In this document: one piece after another, positions 44,870-57,330 of the stretch | Layout: every line of letters starts with the position of its first letter | How positions within the stretch are numbered: the first letter of the stretch is position 1 | Assembly: GCF_004798865.1 (NCBI RefSeq) | Contig: NW_025335409.1 | Coordinates: 14,950,421-15,014,420, forward strand | Length of the DNA: 64,000 nucleotides | Reading direction: 5' to 3' | Origin: Varanus komodoensis | Lineage: Eukaryota; Chordata; Lepidosauria; Squamata; Varanidae | Program-made: the position numbers and the translations under genes | Notes under the pieces: model-generated | Database searches by the model: none | Told to the model about the DNA's origin: nothing | Seen by the model: the letters and a program-made list of their open reading frames with translations, nothing else

Positions 44870-46080
44870 GTCCTCAGGGTGGTTTACAATAAATACAAGA
44901 ATGAACATATCAAAATACATAAGCAATTAATGTATATTTTCAGAGAAGGATATTTGCTGATACACACATTCACATACATAAGCATATATTATAAATAAAA
45001 TTAAAATGTTGTTCTGATTCCTCATATTACTGTGGACTTTTCTGTATTTTAAGGTGCAATGCTCTGGCTTCGCTTAGAAGGACAAAAGGCTCTTCAAGGG
45101 CGCAGCACCGAGGTTCTCTGCCTTTAGCCTCAGACTCTGACAGCTGCCATGCCCTACAGCTGGTGTGGAAAGAACTGTGCCAGCTGCCTCTCTAGGGCAG
45201 AAATGCACCTGTGGGAAGGGGAAAGGGGCATGCTAGGGGGGACAGGGAGGAGAACAGGGCTGTCTCTGTATGCTCCCCCCCCCATTGGCACCCTATCATC
45301 CTTCCTTCTGCCTACCTGGCACTATCTAGGAAGCAACAAATGACTGTCCAGACACATGGCAGCAGAGGTCACTGCAGCCATGGGATGCACCAAAGCCTCT
45401 GAGCTCAGAGGCTTACATGCATCCAGGATGGGGGACACAGGAACGCACCCTTAACATTTAAAATATTAAAATGAAAATTAAGGAGTCCACTGTGAACTTA
45501 AAATCAGACCAACTGATTGAGGATTAAATGCCTACTCAAAGTCAATGGTCTTAACCTACAATCTAAATATATGCAACGTGGATACCAGGCAGATCTCCTT
45601 TAACAGATTATTCCTCAAATGGAACCACTACAGAGAAAGTTCTTTCACTGGTGGTCACCTTTTGCAGAATTGCTGGTGGTAGAACCTGGCAAAAACCCTG
45701 CATAGATGATCTTGGCAAGATATAGAAGGCACTCCTTTAGGTGGACTGATCCTAAGACATTCAGAGAATTAGAAAGGTCAACACCAGTGCTTTGAACTGG
45801 GGCTGGAAATGGATTGGCCACCAGTGCAGTTGACCTAGGACTGAAGAAATAGCTTCAAAATTGCCAGACTCAGCATGTGGCTGATCCGTTCTGCCATCTG
45901 TTTCCAGACTGTCCCCAGAGGTAGCCCCACATATAATGCTTTGGAAAGATCCAGGTGGGGAGTTACTGGGCTCTGCTCTCCAGCTAGGGTTGCACCTGAG
46001 CATCCAAAGCTGGGAAAGGGCATTTTGTGTCCCTGAGGCCACTTGGCCCTCAGGTGACAGAGCAGGCCCTGTGAGCACCT
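44870..46080 (-). mobile_element. L2/CR1-clade LINE, reversed and interrupted
   Basis: The left end (CAGATGTCCTCAGGGTGGTT, then TACAATAAATAC) is the reversed tail. From about 45,590 the text again follows the family (CAGATCTCCTTTAACAGATT). Near 45,770-45,840 the minus strand encodes GQLHWWPIHFQPQFKALVLT, the LHWLP motif of the reverse transcriptase. A GC-rich block at about 45,010-45,470 does not fit and may be an insertion. An old copy. Confidence 0.65.
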
Positions 46081-47199
46081 GCAGGCAACAACCTTGCTTC
46101 TTCAGGGGGAATTCAGCCCCATTTAAAGCAGGTTGAACTCCACTTAACCAGTTAGTTATATGCCATGCCTAGTTCAGGGAATTCCTGGTGCATTACTGAA
46201 CATATTAATATAACTCATAAGGAAGCAAAAGAATATTCAAACTAACATATTATAGTTTATACATGGATAAATTGGGATCACAATAATGAGGAAGTGTATC
46301 ATTTTGCCCAATGTAATTCAGAAATTAATTCCAAAGGACTCTCACTCCTCAGGGAAGACCTTTGCTCAAATACATTTTGTCAGGATGGGCAGTAAGGACA
46401 CAATTTCCCCTTCCTATTTTCTCGCTTTTGGGCAATATAAGGTATGTGCGTCACCATTTCAAAGTTTCTAGGCATAGCTAACAAACTTCCATTGAAATCA
46501 ATGTATCATTCTGTACAAGATGAGAAGTCTTAAAGTACTGTAGTAGCAAGGTTCTTACAGCACAGTTTCGAAAGAAAATTTGCAGTGGCTCATGCAATGG
46601 GTAATATCAAAATACCCTAAACAAACAGGAATTTAAAATGAAGGCTTTTCTGCAAAGTGCCAGATGGTTCTGGATGACAGAACACCAAGTATCAGACCTT
46701 CACAGAGCAGTGTAGCAACTTTAGAAAGCTACCTATGTCAGCTGTAACAGTAACTTATTGTTATCTTAGGCTCTTAAACTGGCATTTGACATTTAGATTC
46801 CTATATGCTCACAGTTCACAGAAGCTAACAGACCTTAAGGTGTTCTCAAGTCATACTGCCATAATGCAGAAATCAGCAGACATCCCAAATTAACACTATG
46901 TAGGAAAAACAGTGAAGCCTACAAAATGTCCTACCTGGTCTTGAATTATAAGTCTTTGAAGAAACAGATGCAGCAAAAGGAAGGCACGGAACTAAAAATG
47001 TAGCTGTGTGTCAGATGGAAGAAGCAAAAGTTTTTCCCCTCAGGCACCTGGGTGTAGAAGAAAATGAAAGCTAGTTTCAAACCTGCCGGAGATGACTTGT
47101 TAAGCCATCATGTCTTGTTTTTTTTTTTTTTTTTGCAAGAGCAGGCACAAGTTGGAGGCAGCATTAGGTGTCTCTATAGTTCTAGTATATGGTTGCACT

Positions 47200-47930
47200 C
47201 TAACCCAGGAGTGAGGCTCAGGTTTACACCTAGAATGGGGCTCAGGTATTAGTGCCACAGGCGATTTACAAGATGTAAGATATGTAGGGTATTTTGAGAA
47301 TAGCAAATTCTTTAATTATGATGCACACATGTTTCTACCCTCACACTGGACAGGGGGAGCCTAACCCTAGAATGGTGCTTAACCACAGCTGTTGACTATA
47401 GTTTATGCACAAGTGCCATACCCAATTTCCAAAATGTCATCTTTCTAAAGATTTTTCTGCATACTTCATCCTTTCAGCCCAGTGTGCACACATTTCTGGT
47501 ATCAGTATCACTAGGGGGCCCTGGTTTTCTGAACCCTAACCCTAGCCTGCTGCTTAACCCTAGCTCTAGAATAGGGTTCAAGTTGCATTCCCATAGGTGA
47601 ACTTCAAAATGTCCGCTTTCACACAGTTCATCTTTTCAGCCATGTGTGCAAATATTTCTGGCATCAGGATGGGGGGGTGGGAGGATGGTTTTCTTAACCC
47701 TAACCCTAGCCTTGGTCTTAGCCCTAGCTCTAGAATAGGGTTTTATTTAAGACATTTGATTGGGTTGCTCCAGTGCCATAGGTGATTTTCAAAATGTCCA
47801 ATTTCTTGGGTTTTTTGTGCACAGCTCAACTTTTCAGCCCTGTACGTACACATTTCTGGCATCAGGATGGGCAGCAGGAGGCTGGTTTTCTGAACCCTAA
47901 CCCTACCCTGGTGCTTAAGATGACTATAAG
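47200..47930. repeat. Tandem array of about 160-185-base units with CCCTAA telomere-like motifs
   Basis: Four degenerate units begin at about 47,251, 47,412, 47,587 and 47,772, each with AGTGCCATAGGTGATTTTC or a variant, a CAAAATGTCC block, TTTTCAGCCC, CACATTTCTGGCATCAG, and then AACCCTAACCCTAG. Units 2 and 3 repeat a TTAACCCTAGCTCTAGAATA block after it. Unit 4 is cut short. A poly-T run of about 17 lies just before, at 47,118-47,134. Confidence 0.85.
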
Positions 47931-50900
47931 ACGATATGAGTTGCCTGTTCTGCCATGCTTGCAGTTGTGCAGGGACAGTACTGCAGGAAATTAGTCAGGG
48001 TCAGTATCAAAGGCAAGGTCAGCTGACCAGCACTCCAAAGCCAGGGAGTTCAAGAGAAGACCTAGGTTGTCAGGAAATACAATCCTTGAGTGTGGGAGCT
48101 GGCACACACATTGTTCTCCCAATTAGTAACTATCAGTGATATTTGCAAGCCTGATCCTTCAAAACTCCCCCTGGAACACAACGCAGGCATCAGTGCCACA
48201 TGAAAAATGACCTACTCGTGAGCAAACCCTTGCTCACAGATATACCTTCATTTCACAAGGAGTCCATATTCCTTTGGTATAAGGGGATGTCATACATTTT
48301 CCATCTGGCAGCCAGCAGGGCCCCAATTTTGGGGTACCTGCATTTGCTAAGTGACTACTCTGCCAGACTGTGTCAGGTCTTTCTGTGGTCCGCGCAACAC
48401 CATCTTGCCCTAGTCTTTCTCTCCCACTTCCATTCTGTTTCTCTCCTTGTGCAATCTAGAAAGCAGTGGGGGCTCTCTGAGTCATTGAAGAACTTGTACG
48501 GGCTCTGTGGGAAGAGGCTTTCTTCTCCATAGTTGTCCTCTGCACCGAGACAGTGATGAATGCAACGTCAGAAGGGGGCTAGGCTTGCATGCTCCTCTTC
48601 CTGTTCATTGAATCCAGTATCAGAATATTTGACTAGGAGCACCAAATCTACCATTCACATCATTGTTTAGCTTGCAAGGGTGGCTTCTTGGCTAGTTTTT
48701 GACTTGATGCCAAAACAAACTGCGAAGGAACAGCAAGTACTTGCATGCTTATATTTATAGAAAGTTAAACGGCATTTAATTTCCATGTCCATTAAGCTTA
48801 GGCTCTAAGTTTGGGCAAGGAAAATAAGTGAAGAGAATGCAGGATGCATGTCGCTCCTTCATGAGTAAACATCCACGAGCACACATGCCATGTTGGCAAA
48901 GCATTTTCTCATGTAGATGTTTTGCATGGCTGCCAGCCACCTCAGAGACTCTCGCTACATGCACTGGCAGGGCAAGCCTGTCCAGGCCAGAGATCACTGC
49001 TGCTGCACGCTACTCCAAAAGAGAGATTTCAAGAAGACAGCTCTTAAATGTGGTGCTCTGCAATGTAAGACGCATTGAGTATCGCATCACTTGAATGGAA
49101 CAGAGCAAAGAGGAAAAAGTGATATTTCATTATACCAGGTTTGTTTGACTTAGGTGGGACACTGGCTGTGCTGGAAATAAAGAAGCTACCTTCAATCTTG
49201 CAATGACCCAGACACAGACTCTGCCTCTTCAACCCCTCTTCCTATGTTCTGGCAGGATCTCAACTTTCTTTTACTCTCCCCCATATGTGTTTCGTGTTTA
49301 TCTATTTGCACTTAATTTTTGGAAGGTATTTTTTAATTTCTTATCTCGTTCATTTAAAAAATGAACAAAGCATACAGTCAGGATAGGGCAAAAAAAGTTT
49401 CATGATATAAATGTTTCCCACTGTAAAACAAAATGATACATAATATCATCTAAAAAGCATAAATGTTTCCACAGAGAGCAGTCACAATGCTTAAAGTAAG
49501 ATTTGTTGTGCTTTCCAAACTCGTATGAAAGATGGAGGCAGCTTATGCTTGCTTTCTGTCTTGTTTGTAAAATAAATTAAAGGTTGCTATGTGGTCTAAA
49601 AGGTCTCTGGTTTATATATTCTTCTTGTAACTTGAGTTGGTATGTAAGCTTTTCCACTAGTGTTATATGCCAGAACTTTTGGAAGCAATCGTCCAGTGGT
49701 ATAGATGTATTTGGTCATCTAGAATCTTACTAATCTTAGGACTAATCTTGCTGCTGCCAGTAGAATTCTTTATGGTGCAGCACCTCATTATTACCACCAA
49801 AGGTAACTTAAAGCTGTTTTAGGGTCACATGGTTCCTGCTGGGATGCAATCTCTGATATCTCTCTAGAAATCTTAGTTGAGTAGTCAGTTGCCACTGGGC
49901 ATGGCTAGCATAAATGGTAACAAAAACCTGTTTGCCCATATTCCCTCCTACAGTGGGGAGATGGATTTTGTCATACAGGAGAATCTAAGAAGTGTGAGAT
50001 GCCATCTTTGTAAAAATAAGTTTCAGTGTGGATTCTTAGAAATGCACTGAGACTGACAGCAAAGCTGTCTGCACAAGTGCTCCCTTCCAGGACTCAGTGA
50101 AGATCATCCCAAACCAATACATAGTCACAAGAAGGTAGTGTGCAAGAAGATGACTTTTCTGTTTTTTACCTCCTGAATACATGAAATAGTGACCCCAACA
50201 AAATGTGTGCTCCTCCTCCTCTTAGCCAGCCTGAAACTGCTCCATGGATCTCAAAAAACAGGGTAAGATTTCACAAGAAGTACACACACACACACGTGAT
50301 AACATACGTTGGAACTCTCTGAAAGTGCCATGTTTGAATAGGATTGTATCAGATGAAATTGATATTAGACAGAGTGAACAGAAAGACATGTAATGTCTAT
50401 GTACACAACAATGTTTGAACTCTAAGAAAAGCCTTCAGTGACTGCACAAGGCTATTAATCTGCTGCATCTACTTTTCATTTTATCACAGAATTGAGATGC
50501 AAAGGCTACAAATGAAGCATTTCCTTTGCACTATACAACTTCCGGGTGGGGTAGCAGGATAACACAAATTCACAAGAGGAAATCACACTTTCATTTGCCA
50601 TCAGAAATAAGGACAGAACAGCATCCCACTGACACCTTCCTGTGCTTTGTCAAATGGCACAAAGGGCTCAGGTTTGGAGGTTCCATTTCTGAGCATTTTA
50701 CTACTATCAGGAAGGAAAGTTTCTGGAGAACAGCAAAGGAGAAAGATGTTGTTTTTTCCTTCTCTTCCTTCCTGAAACAGAGTAGAGAGAAAAGCTCTTT
50801 AATTCCCAAGTTCTTCCCAACACTGTGCCTGCACACTAAGTAATATAAGTTTGAAGACAAATCCTCATTGCTTGTTTTTTCCTGCTTTCAACTGAAACCA

Positions 50901-51907
50901 TTTTCTTCTTTCATTTCTCTTTCATTATAAACTAAGCTATGCCTGCATATCTTGGGTTCTGGTATCTATTTTGCAGAGGGAAACTAATAGATTCTATATG
51001 TAATGCCTGTTCCTTTAGCTATAGAATGTGACTATTGAGGATCAAAGAATATTACTTCATGGACTGGGACCTACATGTGTGTGGGCTGCAGGAGCTGTGG
51101 TTCTCTTTCACTGTCTTTTTCAATTAGTGCTTTTTATGCACTCCTCTCTGTGGTCTTCCCAGTCTCTTGCTTCTCTCAAATTTTCTCTTCTCCCCAAAAA
51201 TGCTGAAAAAAATTATTTCCTAGAATCTCCCATGGTAATTTTTCAGTGACAAAAAAGTGCTCAGAATTAAGGAATTTAATCAATGGAATCCTGTACTTCT
51301 GAAATTCTATCTTCTTGCAATTTTTCTCCAAGCCTGAAACATACTTGAGTAATTTTGTTCCTCCTGAGCAAATGAAATAGTTCATAGTACAAACTGGAGC
51401 ATGAAGTCCCCTTTGAAGTATTCCAAAGGGATTTAACACAGGAATCAACTTGTTTAGGGAAATTTTGTATAGGCAAAGATCCTCAAAATGATATGCTGGA
51501 ACAAGCCCTACTTTACCAATTTGCACAGGTGGAGATTTTTCAGGACAGGATTTTTCATGTAACAATAGAAAGAGGATGAAGGAATCAATTTTCTTTGGGT
51601 GCTAACTTTATTTACAAATAAAGATATATGCTGTCTCTATTTGTAAATAAATAATAAATTGGATATGAATCCAATGATCAAAGATTGATTAAAATATCAT
51701 TAATTTTGAAGTCTCATCTTCTTCATTACCATGTCCTAGCAAAGAATGTCAGTTTGTTTTGTCAGATGCATACTATATTTACCACGGAAGAAAATCAGAA
51801 CATTATTTAAAAGAAAGAGCCATGGGAGAAAGCACATAAATGCCACTTATCTAAATGCCCCATGCACTAAAGTTTCTCAATGGGATTCAGATACACAATG
51901 AACAGGA

Positions 51908-52215
51908 TATTTATTTATTTAATAAACACTTTTTATACCATCCTATCACAAAAAGATGGTACTACAATAAGAAGCACAACATCATCAATCTTCAGATAAA
52001 CCCCAATTAAAACAATAATTAAGACTTCAAATGTTGGAAAATAAAAAGGTTTTGGCCTGATGCCAAAAGAAATAAAGTGTCAATGCCAGGTGCACCTCTC
52101 TAAAAAGCATGTAGAAGCAAAAAATAAAAAAGTATCCATAACTGGGGCACCACCACAGAGAAGACCCTTCTCACAGTAGCCACTCCTCTGATATAGATAT
52201 GGAATCAGATATCCT
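51908..52215 (-). mobile_element. L2/CR1-clade LINE 3' tail, reversed, old
   Basis: TATTTATTTATTTAATAAAC at the left, AAAAAGGTTTTGGCCTGATG in the middle and GCACCACCACAGAGAAGACC at the right follow the reversed order of the family copy at 9.6 kb. More diverged. Confidence 0.65.
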
Positions 52216-53136
52216 TCTAACAAAATACTATGCTAACAATATATTGGGCTCTCAAAATATTTGCTGAAATGGGAATATATGTTAATACATGGCTATTATG
52301 ACACCAAGACTCCAATTAACATATTTTATTTACTTGCACTCTGGTAACTATTTGGATTTTAAATTACTGAACTAATATGTTAGGCAGTTCAGTTCCCGAG
52401 AATCTTGCCATTCTATATGGAATGCTGTGGACTGGGGGATGTCCAGGGATCAGAATAAATTCCTTTTAAGGACTCTGCTAACAACTGAATGTTTAATATT
52501 GATGTCATTTGATGGCCATAAAGTAAAACAGAAGAAAACAAACAAACAAAAAATAACATCTGGACATAAGCAAATAAAGTAGGGCATGCCTAACAGCACC
52601 AATTTATATATGAGAACACAAAACAAAGTGTAGGATGGCAGTCTAAATTAGTACCACATGCCAAGATACTGTTCTAGTGATATGAACCCTTAGCCATTTT
52701 TAAACAAATGGAGACAATATCTGGAACTGTATAAAATATAATTAGAGGATTAGGATTATATTAGTGCCATTTAGCATTTCACTCATTCACCCCCTTTTAA
52801 AGAATGAGTCTTATTCTTCTGGTTGGCTGTTATGTTTAGTGTAGGGAAGGCTATTAAAAATCAGCTTAGTCCACGTACTGCACAGAGGGGTGTTAATATG
52901 CTATATTTTTTCCTGATCTGTTGTGAATTAGGGAAATATTTTAAAAGAGAGAAAAGAAAAATGCCTTAATAAAAAGGGTTTTTTAAAATTAATCTCACCA
53001 TGTCCCTAAGAATTTTCCTCCCCCTCCAAAAAAATTATTCAGTTGATCTTAAAGTTATTTGAATGGGTTCTATGTACTAAAAATATATGGTAGGCACAAA
53101 AGTGACCAAGATTACCCTTACTACGAATTAATCAAG

Positions 53137-53240
53137 GGTGCAATCCTATGTATCAGACAGAAAAAGACCTTCAATTCTCAGTATACCCAGCCTTTGTTTG
53201 TGTCTAAAGTCCGTAAGATTGCATCTTAGAGCATTTGCCA
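53137..53240. repeat. Dispersed squamate palindromic repeat copy
   Basis: GGTGCAATCCTATGTATCAG at the left and GTAAGATTGCATCTTAGAG at the right are the inverted ends of a repeat very common in lizards. Related pieces lie near 35.6, 57.55 and 62.97 kb. Confidence 0.5.
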
Positions 53241-53762
53241 TCCTAGGAAAAATAGCTCAAATGCAAGTTGATAAATGGCATAACATCTATGTGGGAAAGG
53301 AAACACAATGCATTCTGATAAGGGAGCAACATTCATTCAGAATGAATTCATACCCTGTAAACCTTCTACAGCTGAAAGCAATGAGGATTTGTTTTCAAAC
53401 TCTTTGTGTGCTCTTCTTTGCCTGCTAAGTTCATTTACAAAAGAGTAGCCTATCCTCTGCCCACTCTTGAAGCAAGCATATGTATAGCCTGACTACAAGT
53501 CTTATTTTTAAAAACTTTAAATTAATGTTTAGCATGCTTATGGTCAATGTTCATGTCCGACTGTAAAGAGTGGGACCAATTTTTACATTCATTCTTCATT
53601 CTTACTGTTGCTTACCTTAATATTAACCTGGACATTATGTCAGCAGTTCCCCAGGTGCTTCTTGGTAAGACATTTATTGTGTAATCACGCAGCCCCTTCT
53701 GTGTGTAACTACCTGTGTTATCCAACCATTTTTTTCATCTTGTTCCATACTAGGAAAAAAAA

Positions 53763-54965
53763 GTCATAGAATCACAGAAAAGAGTTGGAAATGGCCTAGA
53801 AGGCCATTGGGTCCAACCCCCTGCTAATGCAGGACACCACGTTACACCATCTCACTCAGATGGCTGTCCAGTTGCATCCTGAATGCCTTTACTGAGAGAA
53901 AGCCCACAACTTCCCTGGGTAATTGGTTCCACTGTCATACTGCTCCAACAGTCAGGACATTTTTCCTGGTATCTAGTCAGAATCTGGTTTCCTGTTGTTA
54001 CCAATTGCAGCACCCCAAAACACCCCAAAAGTAATTGGCCAGAGGAAGGCCAAATAGTAAAAACACCACAGTTATACTGTCCCAGAAGGGAGGGCAGATA
54101 TGAACAAAATGAACTTTGTGTAACGCACAGCTAACACGCTAGCCTGAAACTGGTTCTTGCCACCATGAAAGTTGCAAATGTGCAGGGATTAAGAACATGG
54201 CAAGCCTGTGTGAATCTCGAGCAGGTAAGAAATAGACATGGGATATGTCTGGTCCTTGACAGAAGATTCTTTCTCCAGCATGGGAGGGGGTGCATACATT
54301 GATGTATCGATATATTAGATGTGTATTAGGTGACCTAATTGGTTACCTAGGGAATAAAACGCATGTACTGTGGTGCAACTTTTGAGACACTGCTTTGGGC
54401 TGAATGTCCCCTTTTGTCTCCCTTTATTCTATAGTGCACTAGAATAAAGCTGATTTTGGCTCTAAGTCTCGTCTCAGGCTCTGTTTGGCTCGGGTTTGGG
54501 CTCCACCTGGGTTTGCCCCAGCTGTTGACTGGCTCAGTCCAGTAACACTGTAACAAGTATGTAATTCCCTGTCCTGTACTCTGGAATGATTGAGAAGACA
54601 TCTTGTCCTTCCTCTTTTTGACAGCCTTTCAAATACTCATGCTACTGTATCTCCCCGCAGTCTTCTCAAGGCTGAATATGCCCAGTTTTTTCAATCCCTC
54701 CTCATAGAACTTTGTTTCCAGTCCCTTGGTCATCTTCGTTGCCCTCCTCTGAACTTTTTCCAGCTTGTCTGCCTCTTTCTTAAACTGGGTTGCCCAGAAT
54801 TGGGTGCAGCACTTCAGATGAGGCCTAACTAGTGCTGAGTAAGGGGAACTAGTACTTCACATGATTTGGAAGTGACATTCCTATTAATGCAGCCTAATAT
54901 AACATCTGCCTCTTTTGCGACTACCTTATTTGCTGGCTCACATTTAGCTTGTGATCTACGACAAT
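53763..54965 (-). mobile_element. CR1 LINE 3' region, reversed, split by a solo LTR
   Basis: ATAGAATCACAGAAAAGAGT and GGGTCCAACCCCCTGCTAAT open the element. It breaks at 53,995 and resumes at 54,548 with AATTCCCTGTCCTGTACTCT, then CTTTGTTTCCAGTCCCTTGG and AGGCCTAACTAGTGCTGAGT. The two halves join smoothly once the LTR is set aside. Confidence 0.88.
53996..54547 (+). mobile_element. Solo LTR of an endogenous retrovirus, nested in CR1
   Basis: A 552-base LTR beginning TGTTAC and ending GTAACA, flanked on both sides by the 4-base target repeat CTGT. AATAAA signals lie in its 3' half. No internal viral region remains, as expected after recombination between two LTRs. It is younger than the CR1 it sits in. 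I cannot assign the exact family. Confidence 0.85.
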
Positions 54966-55099
54966 ACTTTGAGGAAAAGATGGGAAAGCTGCACGATGTC
55001 TTTTGATAGGTAGCATGAGAAGTCTTATGACCCTTGAAGGAAGCAAGGCAGAGTTAGAGGAGGCAGCGAAAGCCACGAAGCACACCATTGTCTCCTCCA

Positions 55100-56010
55100 T
55101 CGCCTAAGTGCCATCGCCTCCCGTTTGCCACCGGAGGCAACTGCCTGGCCTTGCCTAACGCAGCGTCAACCCTTCGCGGAAAGCGCAATCTCTTGAGCTG
55201 CGCTGCTCCCTGGGGACTCTCCTGAGACGAGACAGCTTGCTGAGCAAAGACTGGGAGGGGGGGCGCGGGAGGGAAAAGCCCCGCCCCCAAATTCTGAGGT
55301 GAGTGTAGGGTTCAAAACGGATGATCCGCAAACCCAGCCATGTCTGAACAGACACCCCCGTCCATGAAAGCGGCAGGAACGAACGAAGCACTCAGGTGTC
55401 TCTGCGTTTGGGTGTCTGTACATGCGCAGGAAACCGACGCTCCACCGAACAACACGTTCTTCGCGCAGCGACCACGCCGAGGGTCCTCTTTGAAGGCCGC
55501 CAGCGCCCCCTGCAGGCCGCGGGAGGAACCGCCCCCTGCGCCGCAGGGAGAGTTTCGGAAGCTCCCGCTTCCATAGAGCTGCCATAGAGCCCGAGTGGTA
55601 GAAGGGCACTCACTTCCGCTCCTTCTTCTCTCCTCCGTTCTTGCCGCTTCCTGGAAGAGAAGGGTAGGCGGGGCATGCTGTGCCGAGCTGCGTTTGGATT
55701 GGCCCGTGTGACTGACATCGCGTGCTCCCTCCCCCCGGCCTCTCACGTTCCGGAGATTTCAGTGGCGCTGCGGAGCCTGCCAGCCGTGCTGCTTAGCGCT
55801 GCTCCCCATCCGGCTCAGGGGCGAAGAGGGGCAGGCGGTGGTGCGGCCGCAGCCGCCGGGCTCTCGCGGAGGCGGTGGAGATGCGGCTGGACCGGTGAGC
55901 GCGGAAGGCTGAGAGGTAACGTGCGCCTCTCCCGCCGCAATCTCCCCTTTCCCTTCCTCCTCCCCCCCGCCCCCAGCAGTCCGTGCCCCGAACGCCTCTT
56001 CCTTCCCTCT
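55100..56010 (+). promoter_or_regulatory. ERGIC2: CpG-island promoter of ERGIC2
   Basis: The only long CpG-dense stretch in the window. It has ETS-type sites on the plus strand (CACTTCCGCTCC near 55,609 and CCGCTTCCTGG near 55,643) and a reversed CCAAT box (GGATTGGCCC near 55,690). No TATA box is seen. This is the pattern of a housekeeping promoter, in keeping with a gene of the early secretory pathway. Long minus-strand open frames across it come from GC-rich sequence with few stops; a divergent noncoding transcript is possible but not shown. Confidence 0.8.
55700..55894 (+). other. ERGIC2: ERGIC2 exon 1, noncoding (predicted)
   Basis: The likely first exon ends at GGACCG/GTGAGC (55,894/55,895), a good donor inside the CpG island. 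A second possible donor is GAGAG/GTAACG at 55,915/55,916. The start is a guess from the promoter elements. An ATG at 55,881 would open a short upstream frame (see findings). Confidence 0.5.
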
Positions 56011-57084
56011 ATGTCCCCGGCACCAAGGCGGAACACGCACACACGGTTAGGGAGATCTGGGTGGTTCCTGCATTGGGGTGGCAGTATCATCTTTCCTGAG
56101 ACGTCCCGGCAGTGAAATCTTTCCCTCGATTTCAGAAGTGACATTTCACACGTGACGCTGAACGCGCCTCTTTGTGTGAGGCACGTGTGGATGTTGTTCA
56201 CGCGGACTGGCAAGCACGGGGAAGCGGCTCCTTGCAGTCGTTGATGTCTTCCATCCAAAGTAGGGCATGCACAACACGTTGTGGACCATGTGTGAAAAAT
56301 ACCTTTGGTCAGTTTTAGATGTTAGTGGCTCAGAGGTCCTCTTGTGCTGTTTGTGCCATGTGTGGATGCTGCTAAGGAAGGGCAGAATTCAGAAGTGATC
56401 CTCTTTTAAAGTTTAAAGTAAGTTGGAACTGATGCAGATGTCTATATTTGCATGTTATGGTTGGTTTAAGTGACAGGTGCGAAACACCCTTTAAATTGGT
56501 TTGCAATGTTAAATATAAATCTCACAGGGACTAGAATATACATTTTATTCAAGAATAGCTTTCTTGTGGCTTTTATCTTGCATTTATGCCATTCTCAGGG
56601 GAATATGCAAATAGCCCAATGGAGATTCAAATGTGCCGAAGTTTCCAGTCTGAAAATGCACTTGAAATGTTTTGTCTCATGATAATGCTTGTACACATGC
56701 TTAGATGGAAAAGTTTAGTTCCATAAGTCCTGGTATATGGCAAAGGAACAGTTGGAGTTGTAGGACTTTTTTCTGTCCAGACATGCAAAAGATTATGCCC
56801 TAAGTGATGCATTCCAAATTAAAATGGAGAGGGAGCATTCCTTACTTTATTGCTGTAACAGCACTGCATACCTTGAAATATGTGTATGACCTGTAAACTG
56901 TTTGATCCACTTTTATCAGTCATTTTCTTGGTGCATTTATAATGCAGAATTTACCGAGATTGCTGATTTCTTCCCCTTTTCCCAGGCCAAAATATCTGTA
57001 TTGTCTTCCATCATCTGCCTGCCACTATCCCCTTTCTTCTTTGCATGGACCATTGCATGATATAAGAGTATATGGAAGGCTGTA

Positions 57085-57330
57085 TTATAATTTGTTATTA
57101 TTACATTGTATTTCTATCCCACCTTCTTTTTTTCTTGTGAGAAACTCAAGGTGGCTTACATAGCTCCATTTTATCCTCACAACTAGAACAACAACCCTGT
57201 AAGGCACATTAGGCTATGAGTGAGTGACTGGGCCAAAGTTGTCCAGTGAGCCTCATGACCAAGCTAGGACTAGGACCTACATCTCCCAGGTCCCCAGTCC
57301 TGCACTCAAACCACTACACCAGCATTGAGT
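57085..57330 (-). repeat. MIR-like SINE, reversed (ERGIC2 intron 1)
   Basis: CAAGGTGGCTTACATAGCTC, CAACAACCCTGTAAGGCACA, GAGTGACTGGGCCAAAGTTG and ACATCTCCCAGGTCCC run in the order of the lizard form of MIR/CORE-SINE in reverse. Confidence 0.65.

Larger units (their letters stand above)
43195..55100. other. Intergenic region between LAMB4 and ERGIC2
   Basis: No protein gene recognised. It contains LINE pieces, a telomere-like tandem array and a CR1 split by a solo LTR (listed separately). The stretches 43.2-44.8, 46.1-47.1, 48.0-51.9 and 52.2-53.7 kb show no feature I can name beyond chance open frames. Confidence 0.6.

Noticed and set aside
51176-51565. A 129-codon minus-strand open frame in the intergenic region
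   Set aside because: I could not match it to any family. In 64 kb of AT-rich sequence a few frames of this length are expected by chance. A homology search returning hits in other squamates would reopen it.
55166-55746. Overlapping open frames of 144-147 codons on the minus strand near the ERGIC2 promoter
   Set aside because: CpG-island sequence lacks stop codons by composition. No splice-compatible or family evidence for a divergent protein gene.
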